Of a stretch of 64,000 nt of DNA, positions 33,482-41,337 are shown one piece after another. The notes beneath the pieces are model-generated. The model did no database searches and was not told the DNA's origin. It saw only the letters and a list, made by a program, of their open reading frames with translations. Both the position numbers and the translations under genes were made by a program. Source of the DNA: Anaerolineae bacterium (GTDB taxonomy: Bacteria; Chloroflexota; Anaerolineae; Aggregatilineales; UBA2796); assembly GCA_019637615.1 (NCBI GenBank), contig JAHBVJ010000003.1, positions 153,485 to 217,484 of the forward strand. Direction: 5' to 3'. Every line of letters begins with the position of its first letter. Positions within the stretch are counted from its first letter, which is position 1.

Positions 33482-33961
33482 AGTTAGTCTCCTATCGATG
33501 GGTGTGGCGGAAAGTGAGTCGGTCGCGAATCAGATCATTCGCAATGATCGATTCGATCATTGGCTACGTGAGAATCAGATCATTTGAAATAGGTCAGGAA
33601 GGGTCAAATGATCTGGAAATGATCTGATTCTTCTGCTCAATTCAGATCATTTCTGCTACGAATCGAAGCAAATTTCCGATTCAGATCATTGCCGTTGAAA
33701 CGATGGTTGGAATGCAACGCAAACTCTCCCTTTTGCGATGCAGTACTTTGTCAGTATATCTGAACTCTAGTTCTCTGTCAAGAGTTTGTTCTGAAGGTTT
33801 GAATTCTCTAACGACCAGTCACGACGATGTGGGATGGTATGGGGGTTAATGTTGGATTCTCCGCAAATTCGATCTTGTATTCGCGAACGCTTGTCCTATA
33901 ATAATGATTGGCTGTATACCGCGTACAGATCGTCTATAATCAGCAGATTGGAGCGCGAGTT
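33482..33961. other. intergenic region with GATCATT repeats and AlkD promoters
   Basis: About 480 bp between divergent genes. The motif cluster is at 33531-33690 (listed separately). Downstream, TATAAT occurs at 33897-33902 with TTGTAT 16 bp upstream, and again at 33935-33940 just before the AlkD-like gene. CTGTA/TACAG arms surround TACCGCG at about 33912-33928, between the two -10 boxes, and may be an operator. Confidence 0.55.
33531..33690. repeat. cluster of eight GATCATT/AATGATC motifs
   Basis: Five plus-strand GATCATT (several as TCAGATCATT) and three inverted AATGATC copies occur within 160 bp, mostly extended to TCAGATCATTT or AAATGATCTGA. Density and extension beyond the core are far above chance. 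A similar but distinct cluster built on CCGATCAT is at 41591-41740. Confidence 0.8.
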
Positions 33962-34606
33962 ATGACAGTTTCAAGTGAATTGGTCAACACCTTGACGGAA
34001 CGCGTCAAGAAAACGCAGCATGGGTTCACCGATATTCGCCGCGCCGCCGACGAGTTAGCCACTACCCACACACCCGAAGAACGGATCGCACTGGCGAAGG
34101 TGCTATGGACATCGGATGTCGAGCAAGCACGAATGCTGGCGATTTATTTGTATGGGGATACCTGCGCCAGCCATCTGGAAAATTTGCAGGTGATGCGGGA
34201 AGTCATCAGCCGCGATCCGAGCTGGCGCGCACAGGAAATCCTCGCGCAAGCCTTTGATGTGTACGCGCGCGATGTGGGCTACGAAGCCGCGCTACCCGTG
34301 ATCCGGTCATGGCTGGCGGACAGTTTCCATAACGTGCGGCGGGCGGTTACGGAAGGGCTGCGCATCTGGACGGGGCGTCCGTATTTTAAGCAGCATCCTG
34401 AAGTTGCTATTCGAATGTTAAGCGAATTACGTGCCGATGAGAGCGAATACGTGCGAAAATCTGTCGGGAACGCGCTGCGCGACATCAGCCGCCAGCACGC
34501 CGAGTTGATCCGCGCCGAACTCGCCACTTGGGACACCACCACAAAACGGGTGATGCAGGTGCATAAACTCGCGCGCAGGTTCTTGGAGCCTGCTATTAAG
34601 GCTTAG
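33962..34606 (+). CDS. AlkD-like DNA alkylation repair HEAT-repeat protein
   Basis: A 214-residue all-helical protein from ATG 33962 (GGAG 9 nt upstream). Paired helices form HEAT-like repeats. The C-terminal segment has SFHNVRRAVTEGLRIWTGRP and ESEYVRKSVGNALRDISRQH, matching the NVRRAVxEG and YVRKSVxNxLxDIS signatures of the AlkD/YhaZ branch. AlkD enzymes excise positively charged alkylated bases without flipping them. Whether the catalytic Trp/Asp constellation is complete cannot be decided here. It lies 48 bp upstream of nadK, and the nadK-recN context fits genome maintenance. Confidence 0.75.
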   Translation: MTVSSELVNTLTERVKKTQHGFTDIRRAADELATTHTPEERIALAKVLWTSDVEQARMLAIYLYGDTCASHLENLQVMREVISRDPSWRAQEILAQAFDVYARDVGYEAALPVIRSWLADSFHNVRRAVTEGLRIWTGRPYFKQHPEVAIRMLSELRADESEYVRKSVGNALRDISRQHAELIRAELATWDTTTKRVMQVHKLARRFLEPAIKA

Positions 34607-34654
34607 GCAACTGTTCACAATCCGTGACAGACAAAAGAAGGATTTTGCCTGATA

Positions 34655-35575
34655 ATGGTGTCCAACATCACATTCAATTGCATTGGCATCTTGGGGCATC
34701 CGCTGCGCCCGGAAGCTGCCGCCATCGGGGAACAGGTGGCGAAAAGTCTGACGGAACGCGGCATCAGCACATGGACGCGAATGACGTGGGAAGCGCCCAA
34801 GATCGAGTCACTGATCCGCGAGTCCGATATGGTGATCGCCATCGGTGGCGACGGCGCGATGCTGCGGGCCGGACGGTTGTGCGGGCTGGCTGGCGTGCCG
34901 ATCTTCGGCATCAACGCGGGGCATCTCGGCTTCTTGACCGAGGCGAATCCGCCGATGTGGGATCAAGCGCTGGAAAGCTTGCTGGCGCATCGATTCTGGA
35001 TCGAAGAGCGCATGATGATCCATTCGGAGGTGTGGCGCGGCGGCGAAGTGGTGAGCCAAGATGACGCGTTGAATGACATCGTGATCGGGCGCGGGGCATC
35101 GGCGCGGTTGGTGCTGCTGGATATGTTCGTGAATGGTCAGTGGGTAACTACCTATTACGCGGACGGTTTGATAGTGGCGACGCCAACTGGATCGACGGCG
35201 TATGCGCTGGCAGTGGGTGGCCCGATTTTGCCGCCAGAACTGAAGTCGATCCTAGTGGTACCCGTCGCGCCGCACCTGACGCTTGACCGTCCGTTGGTGC
35301 TATCCGAAGGTGTGACTGTCGAGGTAGTGGTCAGCAAAGACCATCAAGCGAATGTGATATTGACGGTGGATGGCGAAGGCAACTGCCCGCTGCAAGAGAA
35401 TGATGTCATCATGGTGCGAGCGAGCGAACGCGCCAGCCGTTTTATCCGGTTGCGCGACCGAAATTACTTTTATCGGTCGATATTGGATCGTATGGAGCCA
35501 AAGATGCCGGTACGACGCCGCGAACATTATGAATCGAGGTTTAAGCCGGAAATCAAAATCGAGGATACTGAATGA
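34655..35575 (+). CDS. nadK: NAD kinase
   Basis: A 306-residue protein of usual length. GGDG at residues 64-67 (AIGGDGAML) is the ATP/NAD-binding motif; FGINAGHLGFLTE, ALNDIVIGRG and DGLIVATPTGSTAY follow in the standard order. It phosphorylates NAD to NADP in the cytoplasm. Its stop overlaps the next gene as ATGA (35572-35575), and recN follows, a linkage seen in many bacteria. The C-terminal tail (about 20 charged residues) is longer than usual. Confidence 0.95.
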   Translation: MVSNITFNCIGILGHPLRPEAAAIGEQVAKSLTERGISTWTRMTWEAPKIESLIRESDMVIAIGGDGAMLRAGRLCGLAGVPIFGINAGHLGFLTEANPPMWDQALESLLAHRFWIEERMMIHSEVWRGGEVVSQDDALNDIVIGRGASARLVLLDMFVNGQWVTTYYADGLIVATPTGSTAYALAVGGPILPPELKSILVVPVAPHLTLDRPLVLSEGVTVEVVVSKDHQANVILTVDGEGNCPLQENDVIMVRASERASRFIRLRDRNYFYRSILDRMEPKMPVRRREHYESRFKPEIKIEDTE

Positions 35576-36150
35576 CCTTCTCACCAACTACCAGTACACT
35601 GGATGATAAGACCTACTGTGCCGTACATCCAACCGTAGAAACTGGCCTCAAGTGTAATAAATGTGGGCGCTATATGTGCGTCAAGTGCGCGGTCAAGACG
35701 CCTGTGGGCTACCGCTGCAAGCAGTGCGTCAACCAGCAGCAGCAAGGCTTCTATACCGCGACCCAAGCAGATGGCGTGATCGCGGTGATCGTGAGCTTCA
35801 TCATCGGGCTGCCAATCGGCTATATTTTGCCTCGATTGGGACTGTTTATTATCATCATTGGTGCGATCCCTATTGGTGGGTTCATCGGTGAGATCGTACA
35901 TCGGGCGGTGGGACGGCGACGCGGACAATACACGTGGCTGTTCGCCGTGATCGGAGTTGTGCTGGCGACGGCGGTGGCGTTCTATTTTTCGCCAGCGTTC
36001 CAAGCCTTTTTGATGGCGACCCAAGCGAACGTACGAGGACGCGGGGAAGACATCCCGACTGATTTCATCGTCACGGCATTGATCGAGCCGATTTTATACG
36101 TTGTTTTGTGCGCGGGTGCGCTGATCGCTCGTCTGCGCCTTGGAAAGTGA
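35572..36150 (+). CDS. B-box-type zinc finger membrane protein
   Basis: A 192-residue protein. The N-terminal 45 residues form a B-box-like zinc site: CAVHP, then CNKCGRYMCVKCAVKTPVGYRCKQC, with eight Cys/His ligands. After a Gln-rich linker come about four membrane helices (VIAVIVSFIIGLPIGYIL, LFIIIIGAIPIGGFIGE and two more). This zinc finger plus membrane domain layout is widespread in Chloroflexota and Actinobacteria without a known function. It overlaps nadK by 4 bp and ends 2 bp before recN, so the three are clearly one operon. Confidence 0.75.
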   Translation: MTFSPTTSTLDDKTYCAVHPTVETGLKCNKCGRYMCVKCAVKTPVGYRCKQCVNQQQQGFYTATQADGVIAVIVSFIIGLPIGYILPRLGLFIIIIGAIPIGGFIGEIVHRAVGRRRGQYTWLFAVIGVVLATAVAFYFSPAFQAFLMATQANVRGRGEDIPTDFIVTALIEPILYVVLCAGALIARLRLGK

Positions 36151-36152
36151 CT

Positions 36153-37910
36153 ATGCTGGCGGAACTGCGAATCCAAAACTTTGCCATTATTGATCAGCTT
36201 GAGGTGCGCTTTTCCTCTGGCTTCAACGTGATCACGGGTGAAACGGGCGCAGGTAAGTCGATCATCGTGGATGCGGTGGAACTGCTGCTCGGTGGTCGCG
36301 CTGATACGGACTTCATCCGTGCAGGCAGCGAAAAAGCGCTGGTCGAAGGCGTCTTCAGCATTGACGAGCGCCTAGCCAAGCTGCTCAAGCCGTTGTTGGA
36401 GGCCGAAAGCGTGGAAATGGAAGCGCCTAATGAGGTCATCCTAGCGCGGGAAATGCGCAGCAACGGGCGAAATACCTGCCGTTTGAATGGCACAGCGGTC
36501 AATCTGCAATTCTTCCGCGAAGTGGCTTCCAAACTGGTGGATATTCACGGGCAAAGCGAACATCTCTCGTTGCTCAACACTGCTGAACACCTCGGCCTGC
36601 TGGATAGGTACGCGGGCGTCGAGAAGATGCAAGCGGAAGTGACGGCGCTGGTGCATAAGCTGACAGGCATCCGCACCGAGATTCACACCTTGGAGCAAGA
36701 TAAAGCCGCGCTGGAACGCCGCGCCGATATGCTGAAATTCCAGATCGAAGAAATCCGCGCCGTGAATCCGCAGATTGGTGAGGAAGAGGCGCTGAACGAG
36801 GAGAGCATCCGGCTGGCGAATTCCGAGCAGTTGGTCACGCTGACCGCCGAGGTGCAAGCCGCTCTGGACGGCGACGACGAAACGATCATGTCGGCTGTCC
36901 CGCTGCTGAATCAGGTCGAAGTGATGCTTGGCAAACTCAGCAAGATCGATCCGCGCTTCGAGAAGCACCGCATTATCGCGCAGACAATCTCCGAACAGGG
37001 CGCTGAATTGGCGCGTGAGATGCAGCGCTATGCCGAAAATCTTGAGCATAACCCGCGCCGCCTGAACGAGGTCGAAGATCGGTTGGACTCGTTCAATCGG
37101 TTGAAGCGTAAGTACGGCGCGACCATCGAAGCGGTGTTAGAGCACGGCGAGAAGGCCAAACGCGATTATGCCAGCATCAGCAACAGCAGTGAACGCCTCG
37201 ATGAACTGCACGAGCAAGAAGACAGCTTGCTGCACCAGATCGGTGAACTGGCGGGACGCTTGAGCACGGCGCGGAAGGGTGCGGCGAATCGACTCGGCAA
37301 GGGCATCGAAACCGAGCTGGCAGACCTGAAGATGGAAGGCGCGCACTTCGAAGTGAGCATCACGCAGGTGGACGATCCCACAGGCGCTTATGTTGGTGAT
37401 CGGCGGCTGAAATTCACCGAAACGGGCGCGGATGTGGTCGAATTCATGATGGCGGCGAATCGCGGCGAACCGCTGCGTCCTATCGCGAAAGTGGCGTCCG
37501 GTGGTGAGACAGCACGCATCATGCTGGCGCTCAAGGGCGTGCTCTCGCGGGCAGACTCGACGCCGACGCTGATCTTCGACGAAATCGATCAGGGCATCGG
37601 CGGGCGCGTGGGATCGACGGTGGGGCAGAAGTTGTGGCGCTTGACCGAAGAGCATCAGGTGTTGTGCATCACACATCTGGCGCAGTTGGCGGGCTTCGGG
37701 GACAGCCATTACAAGGTGCAGAAGGGGCAGCGCGGCGACCGTACCGTGACAACGATCAAGGAACTGAATGACCGCGCCCGCGTCGATGAGCTGGCGGAAA
37801 TGCTCGGCGCGGAAACGCTCAGTGCCAAGCAGAGCGCCCACGATATTCTGATGCTGGCACGCCGTACTAAGGAAAGCTCCAAGGGGGACGTGCAAGCGGC
37901 GCTGTTGTAG
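36153..37910 (+). CDS. recN: DNA repair protein RecN
   Basis: A 585-residue SMC-like ATPase. Residues 1-40 hold MLAELRIQNFAIIDQLEV and the Walker A motif GETGAGKS (29-36). Two coiled-coil arms follow, then the C-terminal head with the ABC signature region (SGGETARIMLALKGVL) and Walker B in TLIFDEIDQGIGGRVG, ending with VLCITHLAQLAGFGD. RecN acts early in double-strand break repair. The start is 2 bp past the zinc finger gene. AGTGCTTAGTGCTAAGT repeats begin right at the stop codon. Confidence 0.95.
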   Translation: MLAELRIQNFAIIDQLEVRFSSGFNVITGETGAGKSIIVDAVELLLGGRADTDFIRAGSEKALVEGVFSIDERLAKLLKPLLEAESVEMEAPNEVILAREMRSNGRNTCRLNGTAVNLQFFREVASKLVDIHGQSEHLSLLNTAEHLGLLDRYAGVEKMQAEVTALVHKLTGIRTEIHTLEQDKAALERRADMLKFQIEEIRAVNPQIGEEEALNEESIRLANSEQLVTLTAEVQAALDGDDETIMSAVPLLNQVEVMLGKLSKIDPRFEKHRIIAQTISEQGAELAREMQRYAENLEHNPRRLNEVEDRLDSFNRLKRKYGATIEAVLEHGEKAKRDYASISNSSERLDELHEQEDSLLHQIGELAGRLSTARKGAANRLGKGIETELADLKMEGAHFEVSITQVDDPTGAYVGDRRLKFTETGADVVEFMMAANRGEPLRPIAKVASGGETARIMLALKGVLSRADSTPTLIFDEIDQGIGGRVGSTVGQKLWRLTEEHQVLCITHLAQLAGFGDSHYKVQKGQRGDRTVTTIKELNDRARVDELAEMLGAETLSAKQSAHDILMLARRTKESSKGDVQAALL

Positions 37911-37928
37911 AGTGCTTAGTGCTAAGTC
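37910..37928 (+). repeat. AGTGCTWAGT repeats directly after recN
   Basis: AGTGCTTAGTGCTAAGT overlaps and follows the recN stop. It is the same decamer family and the same sense orientation as behind azlD, the LCP gene and the aspartase gene. Confidence 0.7.
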
Positions 37929-38034
37929 TGGGAGAGCGTACATGTGGTGGTACGATGGGCTATTGGACTGATGAGGGCTGATACCGTTAGTCCTCGTCAA
38001 AACCTCCTAAATAGCTGACAGAGGAGGTAGTCTT

Positions 38035-38337
38035 ATGGATTCCCTAAAAGAAATCGTACTTGAGGCGATGTCTGGCTATGCAGTCAAAGGCTTGAATGGC
38101 TTCAGTGTGCTAACCATGTCTGCCGATCATTCCGTGTTTACCATCATTTCTACCGCTACCGTAAAAGGTAAACGGACGACAACCGCCTCATTGATTGTCC
38201 ACCTTGACAATGAGCACATATTCATTGACCATGACATCAATAATAAGCCGTTGGTCGATGCGCTTGTTCAAGCGGGTATCCCACGCCAGTCGATTATTCT
38301 TGCTTACGCAGGTGAACCCGTACCCGAATCAGTTTAA
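38035..38337 (+). CDS. XisI-family protein, without an XisH partner
   Basis: A 100-residue protein resembling XisI (fdxN element excision controlling factor). The C-terminal half fits best: SLIVHLDNEHIFIDHDINNKPLVDALVQAG, then IPRQSIILAYAGEPVPES. In cyanobacteria XisI is usually encoded next to XisH, a putative nuclease; neither neighbour here (recN, DinB) is XisH-like, so this is an orphan. Its function is not established; toxin-antitoxin-like roles have been suggested for the pair. A strong GAGGAGGT ribosome-binding site precedes ATG 38035, and CCTCCT about 25 bp upstream could sequester it in a hairpin. Confidence 0.75.
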   Translation: MDSLKEIVLEAMSGYAVKGLNGFSVLTMSADHSVFTIISTATVKGKRTTTASLIVHLDNEHIFIDHDINNKPLVDALVQAGIPRQSIILAYAGEPVPESV

Positions 38338-38377
38338 GACAGCCTCTACACGGCTGATGCTCAGGAGCGTCACTGAT

Positions 38378-38893
38378 ATGAGTCATCCTTTAGTTGACCA
38401 ACTGCGCTTTGCCCGCCACGAATTTGTACGCGGGTTGGAAGACCTTGACGATGAGGATGCGCGGCGACGTTTGCAGCCGATGAACAGCATCAGTTGGACT
38501 ATCGGTCATCTAGCGTGGCAGGAGCAGCGTTACTGGTTGTTTCGGGGGCAGAATACCGTACTGGTGCCAAAACTGGATGACTTGGTCGGCTACGGTCAAC
38601 CCGCCGTGACGCCGCCCCTCGCGGAGATGTGGGATGCATGGAAGGTGGTGACCGAAGCCGCCGATGCCTACTTGGATAATCTGACTACGGCGATGATGGC
38701 TGACTTTATGATCGTGAATGGGCAACCGCACGCGGAAAGCATCGGCTCGATGCTGCAACGGATGATTTACCATTACTGGTATCATCTTGGAGAGGCGTTA
38801 GCCATCCGGCAGTTATTGGGACATCAGAAACTGCCTGAATTCGTGGGCGATATGCACGGCGAAGCACCCTACCGACCAGAAGCGGGCAACTAA
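38378..38893 (+). CDS. DinB-family protein
   Basis: A 171-residue four-helix DinB/YfiT-like protein. Metal-site histidines are expected in SWTIGHLAWQEQRYW and in MIYHYWYHLGEALAIRQ. AGGAG lies 10 nt before ATG 38378. It follows xisI by 40 bp, so the two may share a transcript. Role unknown; many relatives are thiol-dependent transferases. A strong terminator overlaps the stop codon. Confidence 0.8.
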   Translation: MSHPLVDQLRFARHEFVRGLEDLDDEDARRRLQPMNSISWTIGHLAWQEQRYWLFRGQNTVLVPKLDDLVGYGQPAVTPPLAEMWDAWKVVTEAADAYLDNLTTAMMADFMIVNGQPHAESIGSMLQRMIYHYWYHLGEALAIRQLLGHQKLPEFVGDMHGEAPYRPEAGN

Positions 38894-38929
38894 AAAGGCG
38901 ACCTCGCTGCGTCTCGAAGTCGCCTTTTT
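38892..38929 (+). terminator. rho-independent terminator after the second dinB-like gene
   Basis: AAAAAGGCGAC (38892-38902) pairs with GTCGCCTTTTT (38919-38929), with the U-run at the end. It begins at the stop codon of the upstream gene. Confidence 0.9.
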
Positions 38930-39519
38930 CTGCGATGTCTTCTCGTTATGGCGGGTAGGGGGAGTCCGCCAACACCCCTGCAGTCGCACCCAGACACCCT
39001 ACACACCCAACGAAAAGATCGGGATTACTATCTTGATGATGCTAGGGATTTAGACTCCTAGCATACTATGGATTTTCGCACCGACGCGTGAATAAGTGCA
39101 ACGTTTCCCCATCCCCACCCTCACCGCAGGTAGCAGATTCTGATTTGATGCCCGTCGAAAGCAGAACCCGCCATCCGCAGCTAACTGCGCTGCGCTTATT
39201 CTCTTGCATGTCGTTTAGATCGGTTGATCTTACGATACTGTACGTTCAATCTTACGATACTGGCTCATTCGGCTGAACCGTGACAGATGGGCGCAAGTCA
39301 CTACCAATTACACACTCGTACCCCAACGCGCCACATCTATCAGAACTTACACTACACACTGACCCAACGTCGATTGTTAAAGTTTGGCTTTTGGTCGAAT
39401 GGCGACCATCAGCGGAAAGAACGGTGCTGATGGGCGCGGGATGAATTCCGGTCGGCTGTTTCCCTTCCAGAACTCCCCGCCACCCATCGCGCACAGTTTG
39501 TGGCAATAAAGTGGAGAAA
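38930..39519. other. intergenic region, no gene seen
   Basis: About 590 bp with only short, low-quality frames on both strands. TCTTACGATACTG-like sequence is repeated twice near 39227-39262 (CTTACGATACTGTACG and CTTACGATACTGGCTC). No other structure is noticed. Confidence 0.45.
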
Positions 39520-39768
39520 TCAGTTCTGGAAGAAGTTGTTAAAGAGCCGATAATTACCTTTGAAGTCGCCGTGTCTGGCCTGTTGCTGACAGCCTATCGA
39601 TTGGCGGGCGTACTTCCGGTAGTTTCCTGAACAGGTGCGCAAGGACGATTTTGTCGTGCGCCAACTCTTCAGGTCGGCGATCGCTTCAACTCCATCCATC
39701 TCGCCGTTGTCGGCTAAGGTGTCGTTGCTGCGACCATCATGCTTGGCTTCAGGTGGATTGCTACGCAT
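39520..39768 (-). CDS. possible small gene, unknown function
   Basis: An 82-codon frame starting MRSNPPEAKHDG. It is supported by a near-perfect ribosome-binding site (AAGGAGGT, 4-5 nt before ATG 39768) and by overlapping the stop of the 40030-39761 gene, as in tightly packed small-gene cassettes. The protein is charged, without signal peptide or recognised domain. The C-terminal half (RTCSGNYRKYARQSIGC) looks less protein-like, so a frameshift or spurious end is possible. Confidence 0.35.
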   Translation of the reverse strand: MRSNPPEAKHDGRSNDTLADNGEMDGVEAIADLKSWRTTKSSLRTCSGNYRKYARQSIGCQQQARHGDFKGNYRLFNNFFQN

Positions 39769-40030
39769 CCATACCTCCTTCTTCCTTGACTTGAAAGTCT
39801 TCCCAGCCTACTTGCGCCGGGTACTCCAGTTCGCGGATCGTCTCGCTGACGGTGTACAGAATGTCCCGCAGCCAGCCCACGACCTCTTGGGTCGGCAGGT
39901 TGCTGACTTCCGCCAACTTGCCATCACACACGAGGTCGTGCAGTTGGTCAACCGTCCCGAAGACAGCGGCTAACTGAACGTCGGTGAACTGGGTCTGGAG
40001 AGTCGATGTTTTTAGTTCATTCGTCAACAT
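39761..40030 (-). CDS. small acidic protein of unknown function
   Basis: An 89-residue protein from ATG 40030 (MLTNELKTSTLQTQFTD). Composition is normal for a soluble helical protein: LAAVFGTVDQLHDLVCDGKL, LPTQEVVGWLRDILYTVSET, and an acidic end (FQVKEEGGMDA). No family is recognised. It lies in the minus-strand small-gene cassette that starts with the excisionase-type HTH gene and overlaps the next gene. Cassettes of this kind occur in plasmids and integrative elements. Confidence 0.55.
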   Translation of the reverse strand: MLTNELKTSTLQTQFTDVQLAAVFGTVDQLHDLVCDGKLAEVSNLPTQEVVGWLRDILYTVSETIRELEYPAQVGWEDFQVKEEGGMDA

Positions 40031-40053
40031 AGGTTTGCGACTACCTTTCGCAC

Positions 40054-40263
40054 CTAGAAACAAAAAGGACGCGGAACCTTGCTTGTTGGTCCCACGTCCC
40101 GTACTGTCAGGAGCGTGATTTCGATGTGCTTGCGGTTAGCTTGCACCTCTATTCCGGTGTCTGTCAGGCCCCGGAACGTGAGACCATCTGCCGAGTATGC
40201 GATTGTTAAGCTGATCAATGGTTTCGTCGTACTGATATTCGTCTTGATACTTGCGTCCATCAC
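40054..40263 (-). CDS. possible small gene, unknown function
   Basis: A 69-codon frame (MMDASIKTNISTTKPLIS...) whose middle reads like a folded beta protein: LTFRGLTDTGIEVQANRKHI, then EITLLTVRDV. It overlaps the end of the upstream 143-codon frame by about 128 bp in a different phase, so probably only one of the two is right in the overlap. No family is recognised. Confidence 0.3.
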   Translation of the reverse strand: MMDASIKTNISTTKPLISLTIAYSADGLTFRGLTDTGIEVQANRKHIEITLLTVRDVGPTSKVPRPFCF

Positions 40264-40567
40264 TCTTGGATGGTTTGGCGATGGCTATTTCTTTGATCCA
40301 TCGCGCCGTCGTAGGTTGTAAGCCAGACGGGTCGGCGGTTGTCGATCTCGCTGCCGCGCCCGCCAAACTACCTTCGCCGCTCAGTTCCGACTCGACCATC
40401 GACCGCAGGGAGACGGCAGAACCGTTGGCAAAGACCACACTGCCAGCAAAGACGACACCGAACTTGGTGTCCATCTTATGATTGGCGGCAGCGAGGCAAC
40501 GACGATCAACACCCACGCTCGTATGGAGCGTTTGATGAATTGTCGTTTGCCATAGGCTCTTTAGCAC
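40136..40567 (-). CDS. possible small gene, unknown function
   Basis: A 143-codon frame beginning 2 bp after the HTH gene stop with GTG; an internal ATG at 40474 (MDTKFGVVFAGSVVFANGSA) is a better-looking start. The region FGVVFAGSVVFANGSAVSLR resembles a strand-rich domain; the rest is Ser/Ala-rich. No domain is recognised. Spacing suggests membership in the cassette headed by the HTH gene. Confidence 0.35.
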   Translation of the reverse strand: MLKSLWQTTIHQTLHTSVGVDRRCLAAANHKMDTKFGVVFAGSVVFANGSAVSLRSMVESELSGEGSLAGAAARSTTADPSGLQPTTARWIKEIAIAKPSKSDGRKYQDEYQYDETIDQLNNRILGRWSHVPGPDRHRNRGAS

Positions 40568-40569
40568 GG

Positions 40570-40791
40570 CTACCCACGCCTTTCGACCACGGTCTGGTCT
40601 AACATCGCGAGAATACTCTCGCCTCTGATAAATATACGCCGTAATCCTACAGGTTGGCTAACCCGTAGGTATCCCGCGTTGATCAACTTCTTAAGGGTGC
40701 TTAGGCTTACGCCCAGCATTTCAGCAGCTTCCTGACGGCTATACACCGCTTCAGGGTTGATGCTACGCTTTCGATCACCATCGACAGACAT
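40570..40791 (-). CDS. excisionase/MerR-type HTH DNA-binding protein
   Basis: A 73-residue protein. Residues 16-60 form a winged HTH of the excisionase (HTH_17) type: VYSRQEAAEMLGVSLSTLKK, then LINAGYLRVSQPVGLRRIFI. Such proteins direct phage or plasmid excision or act as small regulators. A clear promoter (TTGACA, 16 bp, TAGACT on the minus strand) and a palindrome lie upstream. It heads four small frames on the same strand; no integrase is visible, so the element would be a remnant or a satellite. Confidence 0.75.
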   Translation of the reverse strand: MSVDGDRKRSINPEAVYSRQEAAEMLGVSLSTLKKLINAGYLRVSQPVGLRRIFIRGESILAMLDQTVVERRG

Positions 40792-40813
40792 AGCGCATCT
40801 CCATCCATTGCAC

Positions 40814-40856
40814 AGTCTAGCACAGCTTTCGGTTGTGTCAAGAGGTGAAAATCACC
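40814..40856 (-). promoter_or_regulatory. promoter and putative operator of the excisionase-like gene
   Basis: On the minus strand, TTGACA (complement of 40836-40841), a 16-bp spacer, and TAGACT (complement of 40814-40819). The palindrome GGTGA-AAA-TCACC (40844-40856) sits just upstream of the -35 box, a sensible site for a small DNA-binding protein. Confidence 0.65.
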
Positions 40857-40923
40857 AGTTTCTGACTTGAAAGCATTATATCACATTTTTGTGGTTCATA
40901 AAGGCTCAATTTTGGCTTTTTCT

Positions 40924-41337
40924 TTACGCTTTCTCAACAACATCCGCGCCGAGCCGTGCTAACACCATGTCCTCTTCTTCGGGCAAGCCGCTGACCGCGA
41001 CAGCGCCGACCACTTGCCCGTTATAGCGGATGGGCACGCCGCCGCCCCAGCCCGTGAAACGTAGATCGCCATAGTTGGTCAGAGGCCAATTTTTCTCTCT
41101 GGAAGAGTCGCCAACCGCGCGGCTGTCTTTGCGCTCACGACTGGCGGTGTACGCCTTGTTCATGGCGATGGTGACCGATTGCAGCGGGCAGCCATCCGTG
41201 CGCAAGAAGGCGATCAACTCGCCATGTTCGTCCGCGACGGCGACAGCGGCACCCTTATGGTCAGCGTCCAACTTGGCTTGGATGGCGGCGATGATGCGCT
41301 GTGCGTCGGTGTGGGAAAGATGATAGGCTTGATACAT
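40924..41337 (-). CDS. GlcG/HbpS-like (DUF336) protein
   Basis: A 137-residue protein from ATG 41337, with AAGGAG 8 nt upstream. It has the family layout: LSHTDAQRIIAAIQAKLD, AVAVADEHGELIAFLRTDG, NKAYTASRERKDSRAVGD, GGGVPIRYNGQVVGAVAVSG and a final LARLGADVV. HbpS binds haem extracellularly; GlcG is of unknown function and linked to glycolate use. No signal peptide is present here, so a cytoplasmic role is likely. It stands alone with no clear operon partner. Confidence 0.85.
   Translation of the reverse strand: MYQAYHLSHTDAQRIIAAIQAKLDADHKGAAVAVADEHGELIAFLRTDGCPLQSVTIAMNKAYTASRERKDSRAVGDSSREKNWPLTNYGDLRFTGWGGGVPIRYNGQVVGAVAVSGLPEEEDMVLARLGADVVEKA

Noticed and set aside
33531..33690. CRISPR-like array
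   Set aside because: The repeated units are only 7-11 bp, occur in both orientations and are irregularly spaced; no cas genes are present.
38378..38893. The two DinB genes as a recent duplication
   Set aside because: The proteins share only family-level features; their sequences are too different for a recent local duplication.
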